From Acidobacteriota bacterium (GTDB taxonomy: Bacteria > Acidobacteriota > Terriglobia > 20CM-2-55-15): DNA of 8,248 bases. Positions 1 to 6,221 of the stretch are shown here, in pieces. Where the stretch lies: NCBI GenBank assembly GCA_003223895.1, contig QHXD01000116.1:1-8248 (forward strand), read 5' to 3'. Numbering within the stretch: position 1 is the stretch's first letter; each line of letters begins with the position of its first letter. Made by a program: the position numbers and the translations under genes. The notes beneath the pieces were generated by a model that searched no databases, was not told where the DNA came from, and worked only from the letters and a program-made list of their open reading frames with translations.

Positions 1-1132
1 GGCCATCCTGTGATACCGGTGACTTCTGCCCGTTGTCACGGCGCGCGAGCATGACCTGATTTTTCTCCAGATCCTTGGGTCCCACCTCGATCCGAAGCGG
101 AGCACCACGTTTTTCCCAATCATTGAATTTCCAGCCCGGGCTGTACTGTTCGCGTTCATCAACCTTGAAACCGATGCCCGCCGCCTTAAACGCCTGGGCG
201 AACTTGTCCACGGCCTGCATCACTCGATCCCGTTCTTCAGGCTTTCGGAATATGGGCACGACGGCCACCTGGATGGTCGCCAGTCGCGGCGGTATGATGA
301 TGCCGTTATCATCGCCGTGCGCCATGATCATCGCACCGATCATGCGGGTGGTGAGTCCCCAGCTCGTTGCGTAAACGTATTCGCGGGTCCCTTTTTCCGT
401 CTGGAAAGTCACGTCGAAAGCTTTCGCAAAGTTCTGTCCCAGATGGTGCGAAGTTCCCGCCTGAAGCGCTTTGCCGTCGCCCATTAACGCTTCGATGCAA
501 TAGGTGTGATCAGCTCCCGCGAACTTCTCGCTCTCTGTTTTCAGACCTTCAATAACCGGGAGCGCGAGGTGCTCTTCGGCAAACCGTCTGTATACTCCAA
601 GCATGCGGAGAGCTTCTTCTTCGGCGTCCTCGTAGGTCGCGTGCGCCGTGTGTCCTTCCTGCCAAAGGAATTCGGTCGTACGAAGAAACATACGCGTACG
701 CATTTCCCACCGGACAACATTGCACCACTGATTCAATAGCAACGGCAGATCACGATAGGACTGAATCCAATTCCGATAGGTATGCCAGATGATCGTTTCC
801 GAAGTCGGGCGTATAACGAGCGGCTCTTCCAGCTTTGCGCCGCCCGCGTGAGTCACAACCGCCACCTCAGGCGCGAAGCCCTCAACGTGCTCAGCCTCCT
901 TTTGAAGAAAACTTTCAGGGATGAAGAGGGGGAAGTAGGCATTCTGGTGGCCCGTCTCCTTGAACATCGCATCCAGGGCCTGTTGCATCTTTTCCCAGAT
1001 GGCATAGCCGTTGGGCCGGATGATCATGCAGCCCTTAACCGGCGCATAATCGGCCAGTTCGGCCGCGGCAATCACGTCGGTGTACCACCGGGAATAGTCT
1101 TCGCTCCGCTTCGTAATCTTCGTCTCAGCCAT
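1..1132 (-). CDS. proS: Prolyl-tRNA synthetase, archaeal/eukaryote-type (type 3), C-terminus cut off by window edge
   Basis: This cytoplasmic class II aminoacyl-tRNA synthetase charges tRNA-Pro with proline. The 377 visible residues begin MAETKITKRSEDYSRWYTDV. Motif 1 region lies around residues 40-72 (GYAIWEKMQ...AYFPLFIPES), the substrate loop RPTSET at 108-113, motif 2 around 151-164 (RTTEFLWQEGHTAH), and motif 3 around 258-282 (WGLTTRMIGAMIMAHGDD...PP). After that the anticodon-binding domain starts (about 285 on). There is no INS editing insertion between motifs 2 and 3, which separates it from the E. coli-type enzyme. Family members are roughly 480-500 residues, so about 100-120 C-terminal residues are off the left edge. 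The ATG at 1132 is chosen because the family N-terminus (SEDYSRWYxDV) begins just after it. No Shine-Dalgarno precedes it; an extended -10 element ends 7 nt upstream, so the message may be leaderless. It lies 25 nt downstream of a co-oriented lipoprotein gene. Identity is clear from the motifs. Confidence 0.96.
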   Translation of the reverse strand, partial: MAETKITKRSEDYSRWYTDVIAAAELADYAPVKGCMIIRPNGYAIWEKMQQALDAMFKETGHQNAYFPLFIPESFLQKEAEHVEGFAPEVAVVTHAGGAKLEEPLVIRPTSETIIWHTYRNWIQSYRDLPLLLNQWCNVVRWEMRTRMFLRTTEFLWQEGHTAHATYEDAEEEALRMLGVYRRFAEEHLALPVIEGLKTESEKFAGADHTYCIEALMGDGKALQAGTSHHLGQNFAKAFDVTFQTEKGTREYVYATSWGLTTRMIGAMIMAHGDDNGIIIPPRLATIQVAVVPIFRKPEERDRVMQAVDKFAQAFKAAGIGFKVDEREQYSPGWKFNDWEKRGAPLRIEVGPKDLEKNQVMLARRDNGQKSPVSQDG

Positions 1133-1152
1133 CCGTCGATCATAGCAGGAAT
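1133..1152 (-). promoter_or_regulatory. Extended -10 promoter for proS, placed for a leaderless mRNA
   Basis: On the minus strand the gap before proS reads ATTCCTGCTA then TGAT, giving TGC-TATGAT (hexamer at 1144-1139), an extended -10 (TGn-TATAAT-like). Exactly six bases (CGACGG) separate the hexamer from the ATG, so transcription would start at or within a base or two of the start codon. No convincing -35 is seen 16-18 nt upstream and there is no Shine-Dalgarno. The same ATTCCTGCTA at the same distance from ATG occurs before the HMG-CoA lyase gene in this window. Promoter activity is inferred, not shown. Confidence 0.55.
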
Positions 1153-1157
1153 CGAGC

Positions 1158-1628
1158 TCAATACGGCCTGCACTGGCAGCGGACGGTTCGGTTGATCGGT
1201 GTGCCTACGGCCGCGCTTTGAACTTTCGTTTCGACGTCCTGGCATTTCTCAGGCCGTGTTGGATCACACATCATCACCGTTTTTGCTTCGCAAATAGGAC
1301 TCCCGTCGGTCCGGAGCACGTCGGTAACTCTCCATCCATCCGGCTTTTCTGTAAAGCTGGGCCATTTGATGATAAACGAGTACGGACCGTTGGCCGGAAA
1401 GACGCCGGTTTGGCCGACGAAGTTATTGCCTTTGTATACCTGGGCCGAAACTGCCACCATCTCGGGCATCGGGCCATTGCAGGTTTGGTTAAGGGTGCTA
1501 ATGATCCCGAAGACGTTGTAATCCACCGGCACGTCGTTGATTTGCGCTCGAGACTCACAGCTCGTCAGATACATAGAACCGGCGAGTAACAGCCCCAAAC
1601 GGAGCCACTTGCCTGATCGTTCGCTCAT
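1158..1628 (-). CDS. Small cysteine-rich lipoprotein, function unknown
   Basis: This 156-residue protein is not a family I recognise. The N-terminus is a lipoprotein signal: basic start (MSERSGKWLR), hydrophobic LGLLLAGSMY, then lipobox LTSC with Cys24 as the predicted lipidated residue, so it should be anchored in a membrane facing the periplasm. The mature part (about 132 residues) holds six further cysteines at 50, 113, 121, 129, 151 and 153, enough for up to three disulfides, clustered in the C-terminal third. The middle is rich in alternating hydrophobic and polar residues (VAVSAQVYKGNNFVGQTGVF...YSFIIKWPSF), suggestive of a small beta-sandwich. No catalytic motif is visible. The start is firmly set by a strong Shine-Dalgarno AAGGAGG (1639-1633) four bases before ATG. 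It ends 25 nt before proS on the same strand and could be partly co-transcribed with it, although proS seems to have its own promoter. Confidence 0.8.
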   Translation of the reverse strand: MSERSGKWLRLGLLLAGSMYLTSCESRAQINDVPVDYNVFGIISTLNQTCNGPMPEMVAVSAQVYKGNNFVGQTGVFPANGPYSFIIKWPSFTEKPDGWRVTDVLRTDGSPICEAKTVMMCDPTRPEKCQDVETKVQSAAVGTPINRTVRCQCRPY

Positions 1629-1706
1629 GTCTCCTCCTTACGACTGCCTTCAGAGGCTTTCCGTCAGACCGTACCTTCAGTATCATTAGGGTTTGGAGAT
1701 TATGCG
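1629..1706. promoter_or_regulatory. Divergent intergenic region between lipoprotein and mutase operon
   Basis: These 78 bases must carry the promoters for both directions. On the plus strand TATCAT (1681-1686) lies 17 bases after a weak TTTCCG (1658-1663) and could be the operon promoter, with a start near 1693. A Shine-Dalgarno GGAG (1695-1698) sits 8 bases before the mutase ATG at 1707. On the minus strand the only clear element is the AAGGAGG ribosome site of the lipoprotein gene; no minus-strand -10/-35 pair is convincing. The sigma-factor sites are tentative; no clear operator palindrome is seen. Confidence 0.35.
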
Positions 1707-3335
1707 ATGGCGAAAGACGTCAGCGATCGTGTAGGAAAAGGAGTCGAACGTACCGGACCGTTCACGACGGTATCCGGTGTGCCGATCGAAAGGCTCTACA
1801 CGCCGGAAGATATTCCGGATCTCGATTACGAGAAGGACCTTGGCGATCCCGGTCAGCCGCCTTACACCCGCGGCATTTACCCGACCATGTATCGGGGCAA
1901 GCACTGGACGATGCGCCAGTTCAGCGGGTTCGGTACGGCTGCTGACACCAACGAACGTTTCCAATACCTTCTCAAACACGGTCAGGACGGGCTGTCGGTG
2001 GCGTTTCATCTCCCGACTTTGATGGGCCTCGACTCGGATGACCCGATGTCCGAGGGCGAAGTCGGGAAATGCGGCGTCGCGATCGATTCGCTCGCCGACA
2101 TGGAAACCCTCTTCAAAGGAATCCCACTCGACAAAATCAGCACGTCGATGACGACGAACGCGCCGGCCACGATCCTCTGGTCGATGTATCTCGTCGTTGC
2201 GGAAAAGCAGGGCGCCCACTGGAAGAAGTTGCGCGGCACGATCCAGAACGACATCCTGAAGGAATACATCGCCCAGAAGACTTACATTTTCCCGCCACGT
2301 CCGTCGATGAAGCTGATCGTGGACACGTTTGAATTCGGCTCGAAGCACGTGCCCCAGTGGAACACGATTTCCATCAGCGGCTATCACATCCGCGAAGCGG
2401 GATCGACCGCCCTCCAGGAACTGGCATTTACGCTGTACGACGGAATCGAATACATCGAGTGGGCCCGGCGTTCCGGTCTCGACGTGGACGAGTTTGCGCC
2501 GCGGCTTTCCTTCTTTTTCAACGCACACAACGATCTCTTCGAGGAAATCGCAAAATATCGCGCGGCCCGGAAGATCTGGTACAAGATAGTGACCGAGCGG
2601 TTTCATTGCAAGAATCCGCGTTCGGCCATCCTTCGTTTCCATACCCAGACGGCCGGTTGTTCACTGACCGCGCAGCAGCCCTACAACAACATTGTCCGCA
2701 CAGCGATTCAGGCACTGGCTGCTGTTCTGGGAGGCACGCAGTCTTTGCATACGAACTCTTTGGACGAGACGCTTGCGCTGCCGACGGAGCATGCGGCTGG
2801 AATCGCTCTTCGAACGCAGCAGATTCTCGCGCACGAAAGCGGCATTACGAATACCGCGGATCCTCTCGGCGGATCGTATTTCGTCGAGCGGCTGACGCTC
2901 GACATGGAGAAGGGGTGCTGGGACTATTTCGAGAGGCTGGATGCGATGGGGGGAATGGTTGCTGCAATCGAGAAGGGATTCCCGCAGCGCGAAATTAACG
3001 ACGCGTCGTACGAATATCAGAAGGCGATCGAGCGCAAAGAAAAGATTATCGTGGGAGTGAACGAATTCGTGATGGATGAGGAGCCTCCGATCGACACCCT
3101 GCTGATCGACGAATCCGTCACCGGCCGGCAGGTCGAGCAGCTTCGGAAGCTGCGCGAAACGCGCGACAATGGACGTGTCCGCCAGACCCTCGAAGCGTTG
3201 CGCGAGGCTGCCGCCACGCACAACGTCAACATGATGCCGTCCATCCTCGATTGTGTACGCGCGTACACGACTCTTGGCGAAATCTGCGCAACGCTCCGCT
3301 CCGTCTACGGCGTCTACGAGGAACCGATATTCTGA
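1707..3335 (+). CDS. Coenzyme B12-dependent acyl-CoA mutase, large (substrate-binding) subunit, isobutyryl-CoA mutase-like
   Basis: This is the TIM-barrel, acyl-CoA-binding subunit (542 residues) of a two-subunit mutase of the methylmalonyl-CoA mutase (MCM) family. It catalyses a radical carbon-skeleton rearrangement. It aligns without gaps to MCM through the first 230 residues: YPTMY 58-62, WTMRQF 67-72, GLSVAF 95-100, GTIQNDILKEY about 177-187, ISISGYH with active-site His227 (MCM His244), then TQTAG, NNIVRT and GGTQSLHTNS. Substrate-selecting positions differ from MCM: Phe72 replaces Tyr89 and Gln190 replaces Arg207 (Propionibacterium numbering), the pair known for isobutyryl-CoA mutase. 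Ala99 rules out the Asp typical of 2-hydroxyisobutyryl-CoA mutase. His101 replaces a usually conserved Asp (AFDLPT). Automatic annotation would probably say methylmalonyl-CoA mutase. The substrate is inferred: isobutyryl/n-butyryl-CoA, or isovaleryl/pivalyl-CoA given the leucine genes downstream. The B12 domain is supplied by the next gene, whose ATG overlaps this stop (TGATG). GGAG lies 8 nt before the ATG. Confidence 0.93.
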   Translation: MAKDVSDRVGKGVERTGPFTTVSGVPIERLYTPEDIPDLDYEKDLGDPGQPPYTRGIYPTMYRGKHWTMRQFSGFGTAADTNERFQYLLKHGQDGLSVAFHLPTLMGLDSDDPMSEGEVGKCGVAIDSLADMETLFKGIPLDKISTSMTTNAPATILWSMYLVVAEKQGAHWKKLRGTIQNDILKEYIAQKTYIFPPRPSMKLIVDTFEFGSKHVPQWNTISISGYHIREAGSTALQELAFTLYDGIEYIEWARRSGLDVDEFAPRLSFFFNAHNDLFEEIAKYRAARKIWYKIVTERFHCKNPRSAILRFHTQTAGCSLTAQQPYNNIVRTAIQALAAVLGGTQSLHTNSLDETLALPTEHAAGIALRTQQILAHESGITNTADPLGGSYFVERLTLDMEKGCWDYFERLDAMGGMVAAIEKGFPQREINDASYEYQKAIERKEKIIVGVNEFVMDEEPPIDTLLIDESVTGRQVEQLRKLRETRDNGRVRQTLEALREAAATHNVNMMPSILDCVRAYTTLGEICATLRSVYGVYEEPIF

Positions 3336-3733
3336 TGAGCGAGAAAATCCGCGTCATCGTTGCCAAGCCTGGACTCGATGGCCACGACCGGGGTGCGAAG
3401 GTGATCGCCCGGGCTTTTCGCGATGCCGGTTTCGAGGTCATTTACACCGGACTTCGGCAGACTCCCGAACAGGTCGTGCATGCGGCGCTCCAGGAAGATG
3501 CCGATGTGGTCGGCCTTTCCGTACTCTCCGGAGCGCACATGACACTCTGCCCCCGCATCATGGATCTCATGAAGAAGGAGCGTCTCGATGACGTTATGGT
3601 TGTTGTTGGGGGTATCATTCCGGATCAGGATATCCCGAAGCTGAAGGAATGCGGCGTCGCCCAGGTTTTTCAGCCGGGCGCTTCAACCGAAGACATTGTT
3701 GCCTACGTCCGGCAGAACGTACGTAAGAAGTGA
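3335..3733 (+). CDS. Coenzyme B12-dependent acyl-CoA mutase, small cobalamin-binding subunit
   Basis: This 132-residue protein is the B12-binding partner of the upstream mutase large subunit. It carries the whole Rossmann-like cobalamin fold and little else: KIRVIVAKPGLDGHDRGAK with the DxHxxG motif (DGHDRG; the His is the lower axial cobalt ligand) near residues 15-20, the SxL stretch LSVLSGAH about 68-75, and the GG of VVVGGIIP about 91-98. Length matches stand-alone small subunits (about 130-140). The protein is cytoplasmic and forms a heteromer with the large subunit. The ATG shares its A with the TGA stop of the large-subunit gene, so translation is coupled; a GAGGAA lies 11 nt upstream. 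Its own stop overlaps the GTG start of the carboxylase gene (GTGA), tying mutase and leucine genes into one translational chain. Function is certain at family level; substrate is set by the partner. Confidence 0.95.
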   Translation: MSEKIRVIVAKPGLDGHDRGAKVIARAFRDAGFEVIYTGLRQTPEQVVHAALQEDADVVGLSVLSGAHMTLCPRIMDLMKKERLDDVMVVVGGIIPDQDIPKLKECGVAQVFQPGASTEDIVAYVRQNVRKK

Positions 3734-5313
3734 TCACGCAAATCGAAACGCAAACAAATCGGCAGGCCATGCTGGAACTGGTCGCGGAGCTTCGATCGAA
3801 GCTCGATGCCGTTCGTAAAGGCGGTGGTGAAGCCGCTGTCAAGCGTCATAAGGAACGGGGCAAGATGTTCGTTCGCGAACGTATCGACGCAGTTATCGAC
3901 CCGGACACTCCTTTTCTCGAACTGAGCGCTCTCGCCGCCAATGGAATGTACGACGATGAGGCGCCCTCGGCCGGCCTCGTCACCGGCGTCGGGATGATCC
4001 AGGGTCATCAAACGATGATCGTGGCCAACGACGCCACCGTCAAAGGCGGAACGTATTTTCCAATAACGGTAAAGAAGCATCTGCGCGCACAGGAGATCGC
4101 GCTCCAGAATCACCTGCCCTGCCTTTACCTTGTCGATTCGGGCGGCGCGTTTCTTCCGCTGCAGGCCGACGTCTTCCCGGACCGCGAACACTTCGGGCGC
4201 ATTTTCTACAATCAGGCCCGAATGTCGGCAAGCGGCATGTATCAGGTTGCTGCGGTCCTCGGTTCCTGCACGGCAGGCGGCGCATACGTTCCGGCGATGA
4301 GCGACGAAGCCATCATTGTTCGTAACCAGGGCACCATTTTTCTTGGCGGCCCTCCTCTCGTGAAAGCCGCGACCGGCGAGGAAGTCACCGCCGAAGAGCT
4401 TGGTGGCGCCGACGTCCATTGCCGCATCTCCGGCGTGGCCGACCACTACGCTCAAAACGATGCCGATGCGTTGCGAATTGCGCGCGATGTCTTCCGGTCG
4501 ATTCCAAAGCCGAGCAAGCAAACAACCCAGGTGGCGGAAGCCGAAGATCCTCATCACGACCCGGACGAGATCTATGACATCGTCCCGCCCGATCCAAGGA
4601 AAGCCTACGACGTCCGCGAGGTGATTTACCGGATCGTGGACGCGAGCTGGTTTCACGAGTTCAAGGCCCTTTACGCGCCGACCGTGGTCTGCGGTTTCGC
4701 CCGCATCTGGGGATATCCCGTCGGGATCATCGGCAACAATGGGGTTTTGTTTTCGGAAAGCGCTCTCAAGGCGACGCACTTCATCGAACTCTGCGCGCAG
4801 CGAAACATTCCCCTGGTCTTTCTGCAAAACATCACCGGCTTCATGGTGGGTAAACAATTCGAGCACGGTGGAATCGCCAAAGACGGCGCCAAGATGGTGA
4901 ATGCAGTCGCGAACGCGGCAGTTCCGAAATTCACGGTAATCATCGGCGGGTCCTACGGCGCCGGCAACTACGGAATGTGTGGAAGAGCCTACGGGCCGCG
5001 CCAGCTCTGGATGTGGCCCAACGCGAGAATCTCCGTCATGGGCGGCGAGCAGGCCGCTCAGGTGCTGCTGCAAGTGAAGATGGATCAGTTGAAGACGCAG
5101 GGAAAAACCATGAGCCCGGTGGAGCAGAAGGAGTTCATGCAGCCGACGCTGGAAAAGTACGCGACTGAGGGAAACGCCTACTACAGCACGGCCCGGCTCT
5201 GGGACGACGGCGTGATCGATCCCGCCGACACCCGCATGGTCCTGGCGCTGGGAATTTCCGCGGCCATGAACGCCGCGGCGGAAGAAACACGCTTCGGCGT
5301 CTTCAGGATGTAG
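3730..5313 (+). CDS. liuB: 3-Methylcrotonyl-CoA carboxylase, carboxyltransferase (beta) subunit
   Basis: The beta subunit transfers the carboxyl group from carboxybiotin to 3-methylcrotonyl-CoA, giving 3-methylglutaconyl-CoA in leucine degradation. The 527 residues match the usual length (about 535). The N-terminal crotonase-like half has the acyl-CoA oxyanion-hole stretch GGAYVPAM at 183-190, followed by SDEAIIVRNQGTIFLGGPPL and ATGEEVTAEELGGADVHC. The C-terminal half has NITGFMVGKQFE and the biotin-side GGSYGAGNYGMCG at 406-418, then WMWPNARISVMGGEQAA, wording characteristic of methylcrotonyl rather than propionyl/acetyl carboxylases. Geranyl-CoA carboxylase is a close relative, but the adjacent liuC and HMG-CoA lyase genes favour the leucine role. 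The start is GTG at 3730, overlapping the preceding TGA by four bases. An in-frame TAA lies six bases upstream, so nothing earlier is possible; ATG at 3769 is the only later rival and would remove residues before the first helix. Ribosome-site match is weak, consistent with coupled initiation. Confidence 0.94.
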   Translation: MITQIETQTNRQAMLELVAELRSKLDAVRKGGGEAAVKRHKERGKMFVRERIDAVIDPDTPFLELSALAANGMYDDEAPSAGLVTGVGMIQGHQTMIVANDATVKGGTYFPITVKKHLRAQEIALQNHLPCLYLVDSGGAFLPLQADVFPDREHFGRIFYNQARMSASGMYQVAAVLGSCTAGGAYVPAMSDEAIIVRNQGTIFLGGPPLVKAATGEEVTAEELGGADVHCRISGVADHYAQNDADALRIARDVFRSIPKPSKQTTQVAEAEDPHHDPDEIYDIVPPDPRKAYDVREVIYRIVDASWFHEFKALYAPTVVCGFARIWGYPVGIIGNNGVLFSESALKATHFIELCAQRNIPLVFLQNITGFMVGKQFEHGGIAKDGAKMVNAVANAAVPKFTVIIGGSYGAGNYGMCGRAYGPRQLWMWPNARISVMGGEQAAQVLLQVKMDQLKTQGKTMSPVEQKEFMQPTLEKYATEGNAYYSTARLWDDGVIDPADTRMVLALGISAAMNAAAEETRFGVFRM

Positions 5314-5320
5314 ACGTGGG

Positions 5321-5388
5321 GGGACCGGCCAATGCCCTTCCAAGGAGGCCGCGAAGCGGTGTACCGAAATGGGCTGGCCGGTGGGCCC
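5321..5388 (+). repeat. Long inverted repeat (RNA hairpin) in the liuB-liuC spacer
   Basis: The 92-base spacer between liuB and liuC holds a strong imperfect stem. ACCGGCCA (5324-5331) pairs with TGGCCGGT (5375-5382). After a two-base AT bulge, GCCC (5334-5337) pairs with GGGC (5371-5374). GGG (5321-5323) can pair with CCC (5386-5388) across a three-base bulge. Inside the 33-base loop, CCGC-GAA-GCGG (5349-5359) makes a second small hairpin. There is no T-run after it, so it is not an ordinary terminator. It ends only seven bases before the ribosome site of liuC and could stabilise the upstream mRNA or tune liuC translation. It may instead be a dispersed repeat copy. The pairing is read from the sequence; any role is inferred. 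Confidence 0.6.
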
Positions 5389-5394
5389 GACGTT

Positions 5395-5399
5395 AAGGA
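5395..5399 (+). promoter_or_regulatory. Ribosome binding site deciding the liuC start
   Basis: AAGGA lies directly against an ATG at 5400 (zero spacing, unusable) but six bases before the in-frame ATG at 5406, which is ideal. The second ATG is therefore the likely start. It removes two residues (Met-Val) from the longest reading frame, leaving MLIVDVQ as the N-terminus. Confidence 0.7.
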
Positions 5400-5405
5400 A
5401 TGGTC

Positions 5406-6221
5406 ATGCTGATTGTCGATGTCCAGAAACCTGTCGCTCGCGTCACGCTCGACAGGCCCGACACGCATAACGCGTTCAACGACGAATTGATTCCGCTTGT
5501 CACCGATGCATTCAAGGAACTCGGTTCCCGTAATGACGTCCGTGTCATTGTTCTCGGCGGAAACGGAAAATCGTTTTGCGCCGGCGCCGATCTCAACTGG
5601 ATGAAGCGCATGGTCCAGTACTCCCACGAAGAGAACATCGAAGACGCACGCAGACTGGCCGGGATGTACCTCGCCATCGCGAAGTGCCCGAAGCCTGTGA
5701 TCGCGCGGGTGCACGGCGCGGCGCTGGGTGGCGGCGCGGGCCTTGTGGCGGCATGCGATATCGGTATTGCGGTGGAGTCCGTGCAGTTTGGCTTTACCGA
5801 GGTGAAACTCGGAATCCTGCCCGCCGTCATTTCACCTTTTGTTATCGCGCGCATCGGGCCGGGACGAGCGCGCGAGTACTTCATTACCGGTGAGCGATTC
5901 CTCGCCGCTGCGGCGTTGCAGATCGGTTTGATTCAGCACGTCGTTTTGCACGAGCCTGCACTGGATCTGCTGGTGGAGTCGAAGATCTCGCAAATCCTTA
6001 CTTCCGCACCGGCCGCGGTCGCCGCTGCCAAGGAACTGGTGTTTGGAGTGGCCGCGCAGACGCTGGAAGCATCGATCGGTTACACTGCCGAAGCGATCGC
6101 GCGCGTGAGATCCAGCCAGGAAGGACAGGCCGGCATGAAGGCTTTTCTCGAGCACCAAAAACCCCCCTGGATAGAGAAGACAGAAAAGACCGAGAAAACC
6201 GATCGACCGAACGGCAAATGA
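5406..6221 (+). CDS. liuC: 3-Methylglutaconyl-CoA hydratase (enoyl-CoA hydratase/crotonase family)
   Basis: It hydrates 3-methylglutaconyl-CoA to HMG-CoA, the step between methylcrotonyl-CoA carboxylase and HMG-CoA lyase. The 271-residue product is a crotonase fold: ARVTLDRPDTHNAFN near 11-25, oxyanion-hole segment FCAGADLNWM at 57-66, HGAALGGGAGL at 103-113, and FGFTEVKLGILPAVISPFV from 128. Glu132 matches the catalytic Glu164 of rat enoyl-CoA hydratase, but the other catalytic Glu (144) is Gly112. That loss and the phrase LPAVISPFV are typical of bacterial LiuC proteins, so this is a family trait and not a defect. Beyond the usual family end (FLEHQKPPW) is a 16-residue hydrophilic tail with three EKT repeats. 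The start at 5406 is chosen from the AAGGA six bases upstream; ATG 5400 is the alternative. The stop overlaps the next ATG (ATGA), so the biotin carboxylase is coupled to it. Confidence in the leucine role rests on both sequence and neighbours. Confidence 0.92.
   Translation: MLIVDVQKPVARVTLDRPDTHNAFNDELIPLVTDAFKELGSRNDVRVIVLGGNGKSFCAGADLNWMKRMVQYSHEENIEDARRLAGMYLAIAKCPKPVIARVHGAALGGGAGLVAACDIGIAVESVQFGFTEVKLGILPAVISPFVIARIGPGRAREYFITGERFLAAAALQIGLIQHVVLHEPALDLLVESKISQILTSAPAAVAAAKELVFGVAAQTLEASIGYTAEAIARVRSSQEGQAGMKAFLEHQKPPWIEKTEKTEKTDRPNGK
6174..6200 (+). repeat. Three 9-bp tandem repeats coding EKT-EKT-EKT in the liuC tail
   Basis: GAGAAGACA, GAAAAGACC and GAGAAAACC follow in frame and encode (Glu-Lys-Thr)x3 in the C-terminal extension of the hydratase. 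The copies differ only at third codon positions, so they are old enough to have diverged silently or have been kept at the protein level. The tail is likely disordered and outside the hydratase fold. Confidence 0.7.

Noticed and set aside
782..1195. 137-codon plus-strand frame inside proS
   Set aside because: The minus strand encodes unmistakable prolyl-tRNA synthetase motifs across the same bases.
1686..2642. 318-codon minus-strand frame opposite the mutase
   Set aside because: Antisense shadow of the mutase large subunit, no ribosome site and no recognisable motif.
1707..3335. Straight methylmalonyl-CoA mutase annotation
   Set aside because: Tyr89 and Arg207, which bind the methylmalonyl carboxylate, are replaced by Phe72 and Gln190.
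1707..3335. 2-Hydroxyisobutyryl-CoA mutase
   Set aside because: That enzyme has Ile and Asp at its signature positions (Ile90, Asp117 in HcmA); here they are Phe72 and Ala99.
3703..5343. Open frame of over 500 codons on the minus strand across liuB
   Set aside because: It exactly shadows a well-defined carboxyltransferase gene; its product is rich in His, Arg, Asp and Val as expected for antisense of GC-biased codons, and shows no domain.
5321..5388. Rho-independent terminator after liuB
   Set aside because: The long stem is not followed by T residues, and the operon continues with liuC directly downstream.
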